In this document: positions 1 to 7,587 of the stretch, one piece after another
Position numbering within the stretch: the stretch's first letter is position 1
Layout: each line of letters opens with the position of its first letter
Origin: Deltaproteobacteria bacterium UBA5329
Lineage (GTDB): Bacteria > Desulfobacterota > Syntrophorhabdia > Syntrophorhabdales > Syntrophorhabdaceae
Direction of reading: 5' to 3'
Assembly: GCA_002408185.1 (NCBI GenBank)
Contig: DHQV01000105.1
Location: forward strand, 120,023 to 156,109
DNA: 36,087 nt
Translations under genes and position numbers: made by a program
Notes under the pieces: model-generated
What the model was told of the DNA's origin: nothing
What the model saw: only the letters and a program-made list of their open reading frames with translations
Database searches by the model: none

Positions 1-459
1 ACGATATGTTCCCTTTCGCCGCTACTTCTCAAGTACGGGGGTCATAAATATGCGTGTGGGGTCTCCATCGAGGAGCACAACATCGAACTTTTTGCCGATG
101 CATTCGAGAAGTCCGTTGAGGGAACGGTCCTTTCCCGGAAGCGCCAGGCGCATATTGACACCGTTGCAGGGTTTCACGAACTGACAGTAGATGTCATGGA
201 GTTGCTCGAACAATTAGGCCCGTTCGGGATAGGCAACCCCCGGCCGAACCTCGTCTTCGAGGCTGCGGGCGTCTATACGACGGGCAATGGAAGGACGAGG
301 ATCGTCGACCACAACATGAGGACATGGTACGGTTTTTATCCGGCAAAGGGGCCGGTCCACAAGGACGGCTTTGCCAGGATAGTCGCCTCACCGATGGTAC
401 GCATGGAAATGGGGGAAAAATTTATCAATCTGAACATAAAGGAAATATTGGAATCGTAA
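1..459 (+). CDS. recJ: Single-stranded-DNA-specific exonuclease RecJ, C-terminal part (5' end outside window)
   Basis: An open frame enters at base 1 and runs 152 codons to the TAA at 457-459. It carries two hallmarks of the RecJ C-terminal half. The first is the DHHA1-type glycine/histidine motif YGGHKYACG (codons 12-20), where Ala or Gly is more usual at the Cys. The second is LGPFGIGNPRPN (codons 70-81), which opens the OB-fold domain of RecJ. RecJ is a 5'-3' exonuclease acting in recombinational and mismatch repair in the cytoplasm. The DHH catalytic domain lies upstream of the window, so its integrity cannot be judged. Family assignment is firm. Confidence 0.88.
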   Translation, partial: TICSLSPLLLKYGGHKYACGVSIEEHNIELFADAFEKSVEGTVLSRKRQAHIDTVAGFHELTVDVMELLEQLGPFGIGNPRPNLVFEAAGVYTTGNGRTRIVDHNMRTWYGFYPAKGPVHKDGFARIVASPMVRMEMGEKFINLNIKEILES

Positions 460-478
460 GTCGTCAGTCATAAGTCGT
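458..478 (+). repeat. Tandem heptamer repeat, three units, overlapping the recJ stop
   Basis: AAGTCGT (458-464), CAGTCAT (465-471) and AAGTCGT (472-478) lie head to tail directly after the recJ coding region. The first and third units are identical and the middle one differs at two positions. The rest of the 77-base gap before the next gene shows no terminator or strong promoter. Confidence 0.5.
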
Positions 479-536
479 GAGGTGTAACACACATAAATTG
501 TTAGCAATTCGCCGTTCAGGTTTTGCGAGATAATCT

Positions 537-1013
537 ATGGCGAAAGACAAAAGACATGTCACTGCTGCGGTTAGATTCCTGAGGGAGAGGAAGGTCGAGT
601 TTACGGAGCATCCGTATCAATACGTGGAACGCGGCGGCACATCGACTTTTGCGAAGCAGTATCATGTCGACGAGCAAATGGTCATCAAGACGCTAATCAT
701 GGAGGATGAGACCGGCCGGCCCGCCATTGTCCTCATGCATGGCAATAAAGAGGTATCAACGAAAGAGCTGGCCCGCATCTTGGGCGTCAAAAAGGTTGTC
801 CCTTCCGCAAATCCTCAGAAACATTCCGGCTATATGATAGGTGGAACGTCTCCTTTCGGCACGCGCAAGGCAATGCCTGTCTATATGGAGGAGTCGCTCC
901 TTGACCTGCCGAAGATCTACATAAACGGTGGCAGACGGGGGCTCCTCATAGCGATGGACCCGCACGATATAGTAAGAACGCTGTATGCGAAATTGGTGAG
1001 GGTGGGAATATAA
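537..1013 (+). CDS. ybaK: YbaK/EbsC-family aminoacyl-tRNA deacylase (Cys-tRNA(Pro) deacylase type)
   Basis: A 158-residue protein of the YbaK/EbsC fold, close to the usual family length (about 155-160). It shows the family landmarks in order: KTLIMED near residue 50, the MHGNKEVS segment, SGYMIGGTSPFG around residues 96-107, and GGRRGLLIAMDP towards the C-terminus. Members hydrolyse mischarged Cys-tRNA(Pro) or related misacylated tRNAs, a translation quality-control task. The ATG at 537 has no Shine-Dalgarno sequence. It is the only Met before the first conserved strand, so I keep it. Substrate specificity (Cys-Pro versus other mischarged tRNAs) cannot be read from sequence alone. Confidence 0.85.
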   Translation: MAKDKRHVTAAVRFLRERKVEFTEHPYQYVERGGTSTFAKQYHVDEQMVIKTLIMEDETGRPAIVLMHGNKEVSTKELARILGVKKVVPSANPQKHSGYMIGGTSPFGTRKAMPVYMEESLLDLPKIYINGGRRGLLIAMDPHDIVRTLYAKLVRVGI

Positions 1014-1027
1014 GAACGCCTCGTTTT

Positions 1028-1036
1028 TGTTATACT
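1028..1036 (+). promoter_or_regulatory. Extended -10 promoter candidate (TGTTATACT) just before the radical SAM gene
   Basis: TG-T-TATACT fits the extended -10 pattern (TGn followed by TATAMT). No -35 box is evident, which is tolerable for extended -10 promoters. The hexamer ends at 1036 and the ATG is at 1043, so transcription would begin at or next to the start codon and give a leaderless mRNA. Confidence 0.45.
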
Positions 1037-1042
1037 ATTCCG

Positions 1043-1972
1043 ATGCAGCCCTATCTTTCCATGCTTTCCCCTTGCAGGTTGTGTCCGCGCAAATGCGGAG
1101 CTGACCGGATCGCTGGCGAAAAGGGCTTTTGCGGTGCCGACCGGGATCTCAAGATAGCCCATTTTGGCCCTCATTTCGGGGAAGAGCCTCCTGTAACGGG
1201 GACGAAAGGGTCCGGCAATATATTCTTTTCATTCTGCAATCTGCGCTGTATTTTTTGCCAGAATCACCAGATAAGCCATGAAGGCCTCGGGAGACCGGTC
1301 AAGGTTGAAGAGCTGGTTTCCATTTTCTTTTCCCTTGAGTCAATGGGATGCCATAATATCAACCTTGTGAGCCCCACGTCATACGTCCCTTTTATCGCGC
1401 CCGCGATCGAGCAGGCGAAGCGAAGGGGTCTTGAATTGCCTTTCGTTTACAATACAAACGCTTATGACAGTGTGGAGGTGCTTGAGTCCCTCGAAGGCCT
1501 TATCGATATATATCTTCCGGATTTCAAGTACTGGAGCGGTCCCATCGCTGAGCGGCTTTCGCATGCATCGGATGACGCGCCATACCCGCAAGCTGCCAGG
1601 GCGGCCATCCTGGAAATGAAACGCCAAGTCGGGGATCTGGTTGTCGAAGACGGCATCGCTAAAAAAGGCACCATTGTGCGCCACCTTGTCCTTCCTGGAG
1701 GGCTTGCCGGGTCGAAGCAGATCTTTGAATGGATTGGCGAACACCTGGGAAGGTCGACGTGGATCGGCCTTATGTCCCAATATCTCCCTCTTTATCGTTC
1801 GGGAGATTATCCGGTCCTTGGCAGGAGGATCAGGCAGGACGAATACGATAGTGTCGTTACATATCTCATAGACAATGGTTTCGACAATGTTTTCATTCAA
1901 GAGCTTGAAAGCGCACCGCTTTTTGTGCCGGACTTTAGAAAAGAAAGACCATTTGACGAAAGTTCCGGTTAA
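1043..1972 (+). CDS. PflX-like radical SAM protein
   Basis: A 309-residue protein with the radical SAM signature CNLRCIFC (Cys65, Cys69, Cys72; CxxxCxxC), which binds the [4Fe-4S] cluster that cleaves SAM. The N-terminus carries additional cysteines in CRLCPRKC (Cys11, 14, 18) plus Cys30, typical of the PflX/COG1313 group of 'pyruvate formate-lyase activating enzyme-like' proteins. These may bind zinc or a second cluster. The real substrate of this group is not established. No pyruvate formate-lyase gene lies nearby, so calling it an activase would be unsafe. There is no Shine-Dalgarno before the ATG; a -10-like box directly precedes it. The downstream neighbour follows after 21 bases with a strong ribosome-binding site, so the two may be co-transcribed. 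Confidence 0.82.
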   Translation: MQPYLSMLSPCRLCPRKCGADRIAGEKGFCGADRDLKIAHFGPHFGEEPPVTGTKGSGNIFFSFCNLRCIFCQNHQISHEGLGRPVKVEELVSIFFSLESMGCHNINLVSPTSYVPFIAPAIEQAKRRGLELPFVYNTNAYDSVEVLESLEGLIDIYLPDFKYWSGPIAERLSHASDDAPYPQAARAAILEMKRQVGDLVVEDGIAKKGTIVRHLVLPGGLAGSKQIFEWIGEHLGRSTWIGLMSQYLPLYRSGDYPVLGRRIRQDEYDSVVTYLIDNGFDNVFIQELESAPLFVPDFRKERPFDESSG

Positions 1973-1993
1973 ATTCTTCTACAAGGAGGCATC

Positions 1994-2476
1994 ATGGAAT
2001 TCAAAACGGTAAGGATCGATATCCCTGAAGGGCTGAATGTTGTGATCGGGCAGTCTCATTTCATAAAAACCGTCGAGGACCTGTACGAGATACTTGTCGG
2101 GTCTGCCCAGTCCCTGAAATTCGGGGTTGCCTTTTCCGAGGCAAGCGGGCCGTGCCTTACGCGGTATGAGGGCAATGATGAATCACTGGCGAAACTTGCG
2201 GCAGAAACGTCCTTCAACCTTGCGTGCGGCCATACATTTGTAATATTTATGCGCGATGGTTTCCCCATCAATGTGCTCAATGCGGTGAAGGCCTGCCAGG
2301 AAGTGTGCCAGATATATTGCGCTACCGCAAATACCCTCGAGGTCGTCGTGGCTGAGACGGTTTCGGGGCGGGGCGTCATGGGGGTTATCGACGGCGCAAG
2401 ACCTGCCGGGATCGAAAAAGACGACGACAAAAAAGCCCGGAAGGATATGCTCCGCAAATTCGGCTATAAACTTTAA
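1994..2476 (+). CDS. Adenosine-specific kinase, DUF355 family
   Basis: A 160-residue protein matching the small DUF355 family. Recognisable segments are VIGQSHFIKTVEDLYE, KFGVAFSEASG, LACGHTFVIFMRDGFPINVL and VSGRGVMGVIDGA, and length is typical. Family members bind adenosine in structural work, and the family is annotated as 'adenosine-specific kinase'; its physiological role is poorly defined. An AAGGAGG ribosome-binding site sits about 7 bases before the ATG. The gene is followed at once by a hairpin terminator, so it probably ends the transcript begun at the radical SAM gene. A second candidate adenosine kinase (PfkB type) occurs later in the window after ahcY. Confidence 0.8.
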   Translation: MEFKTVRIDIPEGLNVVIGQSHFIKTVEDLYEILVGSAQSLKFGVAFSEASGPCLTRYEGNDESLAKLAAETSFNLACGHTFVIFMRDGFPINVLNAVKACQEVCQIYCATANTLEVVVAETVSGRGVMGVIDGARPAGIEKDDDKKARKDMLRKFGYKL

Positions 2477-2497
2477 CCCGCTTTGCGGGAATTTTTC
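2477..2497 (+). terminator. Rho-independent terminator after the DUF355 gene
   Basis: CCCGC (2477-2481), a three-base loop and GCGGG (2485-2489) form a stem directly after the stop codon, followed by AATTTTT. An alternative overlapping stem, GGGAA/TTCCC (2487-2499), shares the right arm and cannot form at the same time. The stem is short but well placed. Confidence 0.6.
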
Positions 2498-2510
2498 CCA
2501 ATACCGGTTT

Positions 2511-2528
2511 TTGGAATGATTCTTGCTT
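2511..2528 (+). promoter_or_regulatory. Sigma-54 (-24/-12) promoter candidate upstream of hom
   Basis: TTGGAATGATTCTTGCTT matches the consensus YTGGCACGrNNNTTGCW except at two positions (A for C and T for C in the CAC part). The GG (2513-2514) and GC (2525-2526) dinucleotides are separated by exactly 10 bases, as sigma-54 requires. Transcription would start near 2538, about 98 bases before the hom start. rpoN itself is encoded in this window. A weaker sigma-70-like alternative, TTGATT-16-GGTAAT, overlaps the region just downstream. Confidence 0.4.
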
Positions 2529-2635
2529 GGTTTCCTGTTGATTGTATCCGCGGGAATGTGGTAATTTTCAACATCGTTATATACCGAATAAATCAATCGG
2601 CGACGGGAGCGATTCTTTCGCCGGATGGGGCGATC

Positions 2636-3922
2636 ATGATCGGAGTAGGAATTATAGGGTTGGGAACAGTCGGAACTGGAACATACCGCATATTGACGGA
2701 ACGTGCGGCGCTTATCCGGAAAAAGACCGGCCTTGACCTTGGTGTCGTGCACGTAGCCGAAATAGATCCCCGGAAACTGAAAGGAAAGAATATCGACCGG
2801 ACGATGCTCACCTCTGACGCCATGGAATTGATCCGGGATGAACGGGTCCATATCGTTGCCGAGCTTATCGGGGGGATGGATTCGGCAAGCGATTTTATAA
2901 AAGAGGCCCTCAGCCGAAAAAAACAGGTCGTTACAGCAAACAAGGCGCTTCTGGCGGAAAAGGGTGATGAACTTTTCGCGCTGGCCGCGAAGACGGGATG
3001 CGACATCGGGTTTGAGGCATCCGTGTGCGGCGGGATCCCGGTGATCAGGGCGATCCGGGACGGGCTTGTCGGAAACCGGTTCACATATATCCTGGGCATC
3101 CTCAACGGAACGAGCAATTACATCCTTTCGAGGATGACTGACGAGGGCATATCGTTTGGAGAGGCGCTGAAAAATGCGCAGCAGGAGGGGTATGCGGAAA
3201 AAGACCCGACATTTGATGTCGAAGGCATCGATGCAGCCCATAAACTTTCGATCCTGGTGCGGCTCGCTTTTTCATCCCCGGTAACGATGAAGAATATTAC
3301 GATCCATGGAATATCCCGCATCGATCCGGTCGATATCGGGTTTGCGCGGGATTTTGGATATAAGATCAAACTGCTGGCTATAGCGAAGAAGACTTCCTCG
3401 GGGATCGAAGCCCGGGTGGAACCGGCAATGCTTCCCCTGAATCATCCCATGAGCAGCGTCAATGGCGTTTATAACGCCGTGTACATTGTTGGTGACCGGG
3501 TAGGCCCGAACCTTTTTTATGGGAAAGGGGCCGGAAGCGAGCCGACGGGCAGCGCCGTTGTGAGCGATATCGTCGATCTGGCGAAAAAGATATCCGGTAA
3601 AGCGGTTGTGTCGGTTCCGGGATTGACGGTTTCCGGCAGGCACAGGGAGGCAAAAAGTTCACGTGTGCCTTATTATCTCAGGGTAATGGCCAAGGACATG
3701 CCCGGGGTGCTTTCGAAGATATCGGGCATCTTATCTGATTACAAGATAAGCATTTCTGCGGTTACCCAGCAGGGCAGAAAATTGAGCGGGTATGTTCCTA
3801 TCGTCATGGTGACACACGATGCGGCGGAGGACGGTCTTAAGAAGGCTAAACAGGCTATTGACAAGCTGTCTTTTACGAAAGGGCAGAGTGTCCATATAAG
3901 GATAGAAGAAGGCAATTCGTGA
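2636..3922 (+). CDS. hom: Homoserine dehydrogenase with C-terminal ACT domain
   Basis: Converts aspartate semialdehyde to homoserine, the branch to threonine and methionine. From the ATG at 2636 the protein is 428 residues, the normal size for the monofunctional form. It shows a Rossmann NAD(P)-binding motif GIIGLGTVGTG (5-15), the LNGTSNYIL segment (156-164), and the catalytic-domain motif EGYAEKDPTFDVEG (184-197) with the conserved Lys203. A regulatory ACT domain begins near residue 346 (YYLRVMAKDMPGVLSKI), suggesting threonine feedback. The frame stays open upstream to 2483, but those 51 codons are not homologous-looking and overlap the terminator. 2636 has a GGGG stretch at the right spacing and begins right at the Rossmann strand. 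Confidence 0.93.
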   Translation: MIGVGIIGLGTVGTGTYRILTERAALIRKKTGLDLGVVHVAEIDPRKLKGKNIDRTMLTSDAMELIRDERVHIVAELIGGMDSASDFIKEALSRKKQVVTANKALLAEKGDELFALAAKTGCDIGFEASVCGGIPVIRAIRDGLVGNRFTYILGILNGTSNYILSRMTDEGISFGEALKNAQQEGYAEKDPTFDVEGIDAAHKLSILVRLAFSSPVTMKNITIHGISRIDPVDIGFARDFGYKIKLLAIAKKTSSGIEARVEPAMLPLNHPMSSVNGVYNAVYIVGDRVGPNLFYGKGAGSEPTGSAVVSDIVDLAKKISGKAVVSVPGLTVSGRHREAKSSRVPYYLRVMAKDMPGVLSKISGILSDYKISISAVTQQGRKLSGYVPIVMVTHDAAEDGLKKAKQAIDKLSFTKGQSVHIRIEEGNS

Positions 3923-3947
3923 CGTATCTGCGCCCCGGTCTCCAACT

Positions 3948-5135
3948 ATGAAATATATCGTAATAATTGGCGATGGCATGGCTGATTTTTCCCTTGATCA
4001 ACTCGGGGGGAAAACCCCTCTGATGGCATCCCATAAACCTAATATGAACATGATGGCGCGTGAAGGTGTGGTTGGCAGGGTTAATACCGTGCCTGACGGC
4101 TTTCCCCCGGGCAGTGATGTCGCGGGAATGTCCTTGTTCGGATACAATCCGGCCCGCTATTACGCAGGCAGGGCATCCATAGAAGCCTTCGGTATGGGGA
4201 TACCGATGTGTTCCGATGACGTGGCCTATCGATGCAATCTTGTCCATATCGGGTCCGCGGATGACCAGGATGTTATGATCGACTATTCCGGGGGCCACAT
4301 ATCAACAGACGAAGCGGACGTGATCGTCAAAACCCTGAACGAAAAGCTCGGGAGTGATGAGATCAAATTTTACACGGGGGTCGGATACCGGCATATTATG
4401 ATATGGAGGGGCGGGAAATCGAACTTATCGACCACACCTCCCCATGACATAACGGGAAAACCAATAGCCGGTTATCTCCCATCGGGCGAAGGCGCCGAAA
4501 CGGTCAGGGCGCTCATGGACGACTCCCGCGAGGTGCTTGCCATTCACGAGGTCAACAAAAGACGCACCGACTCGGGCAAGATCCCTGTAAACAGCATCTG
4601 GCTGTGGGGCCAGGGCACAAGGACCGATCTTCCCCCGTTCAGAAAGAAATTCGGGCTCAAGGGGGCTACGGTCTGCGCCGTGGACTTGGTGCGTGGCCTA
4701 TCCCGCCTCGTGGGATTCGAAACACCCGTCATAGCCGGTGCTACCGGTTATCTCGACACCGATTACGGAGCAAAGGCCAGGGCGGCCCTGGAATTGATAA
4801 AGGAGCACGATATCGTCTATCTTCACATTGAGGCTCCGGACGAGGCGTCGCACAACGGAAACGTTGCCGAAAAGATAAAGGCAATAGAGCGCATCGATAA
4901 AGAGATCCTCGGGGTTCTCCTCGACAAAACGGATAATGAGACCAGATTTCTTCTTGTTACGGATCATGCGACACCAATTTCGATGAAAACCCATTTTGCT
5001 GTCCCGGTACCTTTTGCCATATTCGAAAAGGGAGGATCGCTCAAGGGTTCCGGCAGGGATTACGATGAGAGCGTGGGCGGGGGGATAGTGACGGGAGAAG
5101 AGTTGGTAAGGCTTTTTATCGGGGGACGAAAGTGA
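3948..5135 (+). CDS. apgM: ApgM-family alkaline-phosphatase-superfamily phosphotransferase (phosphoglycerate mutase, or possibly homoserine kinase)
   Basis: 395 residues, typical of the archaeal-type cofactor-independent phosphoglycerate mutase family. Visible metal and nucleophile motifs are GDGMAD (8-13), PPGSDVAGMSLFGY (53-66, nucleophile Ser56), EAPDEASHNGN and TDHATPISMKTH towards the C-terminus. These are the two-metal site of the alkaline phosphatase superfamily. By annotation habit this is a glycolytic mutase interconverting 3- and 2-phosphoglycerate. However, it follows hom by only 25 bases, and I recall that ApgM-like proteins beside hom act as homoserine kinases in some bacteria. 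No GHMP-type thrB is visible in the window. The family is certain; which reaction it performs is open. Its stop overlaps the pyrG start (GTGA). Confidence 0.85.
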   Translation: MKYIVIIGDGMADFSLDQLGGKTPLMASHKPNMNMMAREGVVGRVNTVPDGFPPGSDVAGMSLFGYNPARYYAGRASIEAFGMGIPMCSDDVAYRCNLVHIGSADDQDVMIDYSGGHISTDEADVIVKTLNEKLGSDEIKFYTGVGYRHIMIWRGGKSNLSTTPPHDITGKPIAGYLPSGEGAETVRALMDDSREVLAIHEVNKRRTDSGKIPVNSIWLWGQGTRTDLPPFRKKFGLKGATVCAVDLVRGLSRLVGFETPVIAGATGYLDTDYGAKARAALELIKEHDIVYLHIEAPDEASHNGNVAEKIKAIERIDKEILGVLLDKTDNETRFLLVTDHATPISMKTHFAVPVPFAIFEKGGSLKGSGRDYDESVGGGIVTGEELVRLFIGGRK

Positions 5136-6781
5136 GACAAAAGTTTATCTTTGTAACGGGCGGTGTCGTTTCTTCCCTGGGGAAGGGGATCGCAGCGGCA
5201 TCTATCGGGGCACTCCTCGAGTCTCGCGGACTCAATATAACGATCAAAAAGCTTGACCCTTATATTAACGTCGATCCGGGGACAATGAACCCATTTCAGC
5301 ACGGAGAGGTCTTTGTAACGGAGGATGGTGCCGAGACGGACCTCGATCTCGGGCACTACGAGCGTTTCACAACAGCAACTTTTACCCGGAAGTGCAATTT
5401 CACCACCGGTCAGGTCTATGACACAGTAATTTCTCGCGAACGGAAAGGAGAGTACCTCGGTGGGACTGTTCAGGTCATACCCCACATCACGGACGAGATC
5501 AAAAGGAGGGTGCTCGATGTCGACGAAGGCATCGATGTCGTCATTGTTGAAATAGGAGGCACTGTCGGCGACATCGAGGGGCTTCCGTTTCTTGAAGCGA
5601 TACGACAGCTTCGGAATGACCTCGGGAAAGAAAATTCTCTCTTCGTTCATCTCACGCTTGTACCCTTTATCAAGACCGCTGATGAAATGAAGACAAAGCC
5701 CACCCAGCACAGTGTCAATGAATTGCGCAGGATAGGTATTCAGCCGGATATATTGCTTTGCCGGACCGAGCGGCCTCTATCACAGGGCCTCAAGGACAAG
5801 ATATCTCTCTTCTGCAATGTGGAAAAAGACGCCGTGATCGCGGCCAAGGATGCCGAGATAATCTACGAGGTGCCTTTAGCATTTCACAACGAGGGTCTCG
5901 ACGACAAGATCACGCAATCCCTGAATATCTGGGCAAAAAAACCGGATCTTTCCAAGTGGGAAGCGATTGGTGACACGATAAAGAACCCGAAAAAAGAAGT
6001 CGACATCGCGCTTGTCGGAAAGTACGTCAAGCTTAAGGATTCATATAAAAGCCTCAATGAAGCGCTTGTACACGGCGGTATTGCAAATAACTGCAGGGTA
6101 AATGTCCGCTATGTCGATTCGGAAGACATAGAAAAGGGCATAACTTCAGACCTTTTCAACGTCGACGGGATACTTGTTCCAGGCGGTTTCGGAGATCGCG
6201 GGATCGAGGGAAAGATAAATGCGATCGAGCACGCCCGTGAGAAAAAAATACCTTTCTTTGGATTGTGCCTCGGCATGCAGCTTGCCGTCGTAGAGATAGG
6301 ACGACACCTTGCCGGGTGCAAGGATGCAAACAGCTGTGAATTCAATGAAAAGACCCCGTTCCCCCTGATATATCTAATTGAAGAATTTGTGGACCGTGAA
6401 AACCAGTTGCAGATGCGCGACCAGTATTCAGATAAGGGGGGTACGATGAGGCTCGGCGCGTATCCGTGCGTCCTAACCCCCGGCTCGCTGACACAAAAGG
6501 CGTACGAGAAGGAGATCGTTCAGGAACGGCACCGCCATCGGTACGAGTTCAACATGAAATACCGCGAACAGCTGGAAAAGGCCGGCATGATCGTGTCCGG
6601 CATCTCCCCTGATGGCACCCTCGTCGAGATCATTGAAATGAAAGGACATCCATGGTTCGTAGGGTGCCAGTTCCATCCGGAATTCAAATCAAAGCCATTT
6701 GATCCTCACCCGCTTTTCAGGGATTTTATAAAGGCCTCGCTGAAGCGGCGGCAGGAGAAACTTAAATGCAAAGAGAAGTAA
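5132..6781 (+). CDS. pyrG: CTP synthase
   Basis: 549 residues, standard length. The N-terminal synthetase domain opens with FVTGGVVSSLGKG (7-19), the ATP-binding loop. The C-terminal class I glutamine amidotransferase domain has the nucleophile Cys379 in FFGLCLGMQ and the His515/Glu517 pair in GCQFHPEF. It makes CTP from UTP, ATP and glutamine. CTP is also the co-substrate for activating Kdo, which fits its place directly before kdsA. Translation starts at GTG 5132, overlapping the upstream stop codon by GTGA, and the 3' end overlaps kdsA by 16 bases, so expression of the three genes is probably coupled. Confidence 0.97.
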   Translation: MRQKFIFVTGGVVSSLGKGIAAASIGALLESRGLNITIKKLDPYINVDPGTMNPFQHGEVFVTEDGAETDLDLGHYERFTTATFTRKCNFTTGQVYDTVISRERKGEYLGGTVQVIPHITDEIKRRVLDVDEGIDVVIVEIGGTVGDIEGLPFLEAIRQLRNDLGKENSLFVHLTLVPFIKTADEMKTKPTQHSVNELRRIGIQPDILLCRTERPLSQGLKDKISLFCNVEKDAVIAAKDAEIIYEVPLAFHNEGLDDKITQSLNIWAKKPDLSKWEAIGDTIKNPKKEVDIALVGKYVKLKDSYKSLNEALVHGGIANNCRVNVRYVDSEDIEKGITSDLFNVDGILVPGGFGDRGIEGKINAIEHAREKKIPFFGLCLGMQLAVVEIGRHLAGCKDANSCEFNEKTPFPLIYLIEEFVDRENQLQMRDQYSDKGGTMRLGAYPCVLTPGSLTQKAYEKEIVQERHRHRYEFNMKYREQLEKAGMIVSGISPDGTLVEIIEMKGHPWFVGCQFHPEFKSKPFDPHPLFRDFIKASLKRRQEKLKCKEK

Positions 6782-7587
6782 AGATCGGTACAGTTACGAT
6801 AGGCAGGAGGCCTTTTGTTCTGATAGGCGGTCCCTGCGTAATCGAAAGCCGGGACCTTGTGATGCGAACTGCGCAAGGTATCGCAGATGTAACGGCACGG
6901 CTCAGCGTGCCGTTCATATTCAAATCCTCCTATGACAAGGCTAACAGGACGTCGATATCCGGCTATAGAGGGCCCGGGATCGAAAAAGGACTTACAATCC
7001 TCGATGAGGTAAAAAAAGAGGTAGGAATGCCCGTTCTCACTGATGTTCATTCCGTCGCAGAAGCGCACATGGCAGCAGAGGTCGTGGACGTTCTTCAGGT
7101 GCCGGCACTTCTGTCCAGGCAGACCGATATCCTGCTTGCCTGCGGTGAGACGGGCCGGGCTGTCAATATAAAGAAGGGCCAGTTCATTTCTCCCCGTGAC
7201 ATCGTGCATGCCATACGAAAGGTCGAATCGACAGGGAATACAAATATAATCGTTACGGAACGGGGGACATCGTTCGGCTACAATACCCTTGTCAATGACT
7301 TCCGGGCCATTCCCATAATGCGGGATTTTGGGTACCCTGTCGTGTTTGACGCAACGCACAGCGTTCAGCAGCCTTCTGCGATGTCCGATCATTCGGGCGG
7401 CGAGGCGCGTTTCATCGTTCCTCTCGCGAGGGCCGCTGTTGCAGTCGGAATTGACGGGATATTTATGGAGATACACCCTGACCCAACGAATGCCCGGTGC
7501 GATGGCGACAATTCATTGCCTCTTTCAGACCTTGAAAAGATCCTCGCAATCCTGAAAAAGATCGAGGAGGCACTTTGGACAGTCTGA
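6766..7587 (+). CDS. kdsA: 3-deoxy-8-phosphooctulonate (Kdo-8-phosphate) synthase
   Basis: 273 residues. Condenses phosphoenolpyruvate with arabinose-5-phosphate to Kdo-8-phosphate, the first committed step of the inner-core sugar of LPS. Family segments are clear: IGGPCVIESRDL, FIFKSSYDKANRTS, GPGIEKGL, VLTDVH, QVPALLSRQTDIL, NIKKGQF, DATHSVQQP and MEIHPDP. The start ATG lies inside the last codons of pyrG and the end overlaps kdsD by 13 bases. This supplies the core evidence that the organism makes LPS with Kdo. Confidence 0.96.
   Translation: MQREVKIGTVTIGRRPFVLIGGPCVIESRDLVMRTAQGIADVTARLSVPFIFKSSYDKANRTSISGYRGPGIEKGLTILDEVKKEVGMPVLTDVHSVAEAHMAAEVVDVLQVPALLSRQTDILLACGETGRAVNIKKGQFISPRDIVHAIRKVESTGNTNIIVTERGTSFGYNTLVNDFRAIPIMRDFGYPVVFDATHSVQQPSAMSDHSGGEARFIVPLARAAVAVGIDGIFMEIHPDPTNARCDGDNSLPLSDLEKILAILKKIEEALWTV

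Noticed and set aside
2483..2635. N-terminal extension of homoserine dehydrogenase
   Set aside because: The 51 extra codons overlap the terminator and promoter candidate and precede the Rossmann strand; the ATG at 2636 gives the normal protein length.
2183..3241. Long minus-strand open frame (352 codons) opposite the DUF355 gene and hom
   Set aside because: It lies across two well-conserved plus-strand genes, has no recognisable domain and no ribosome-binding site; open antisense frames are common at this codon usage.
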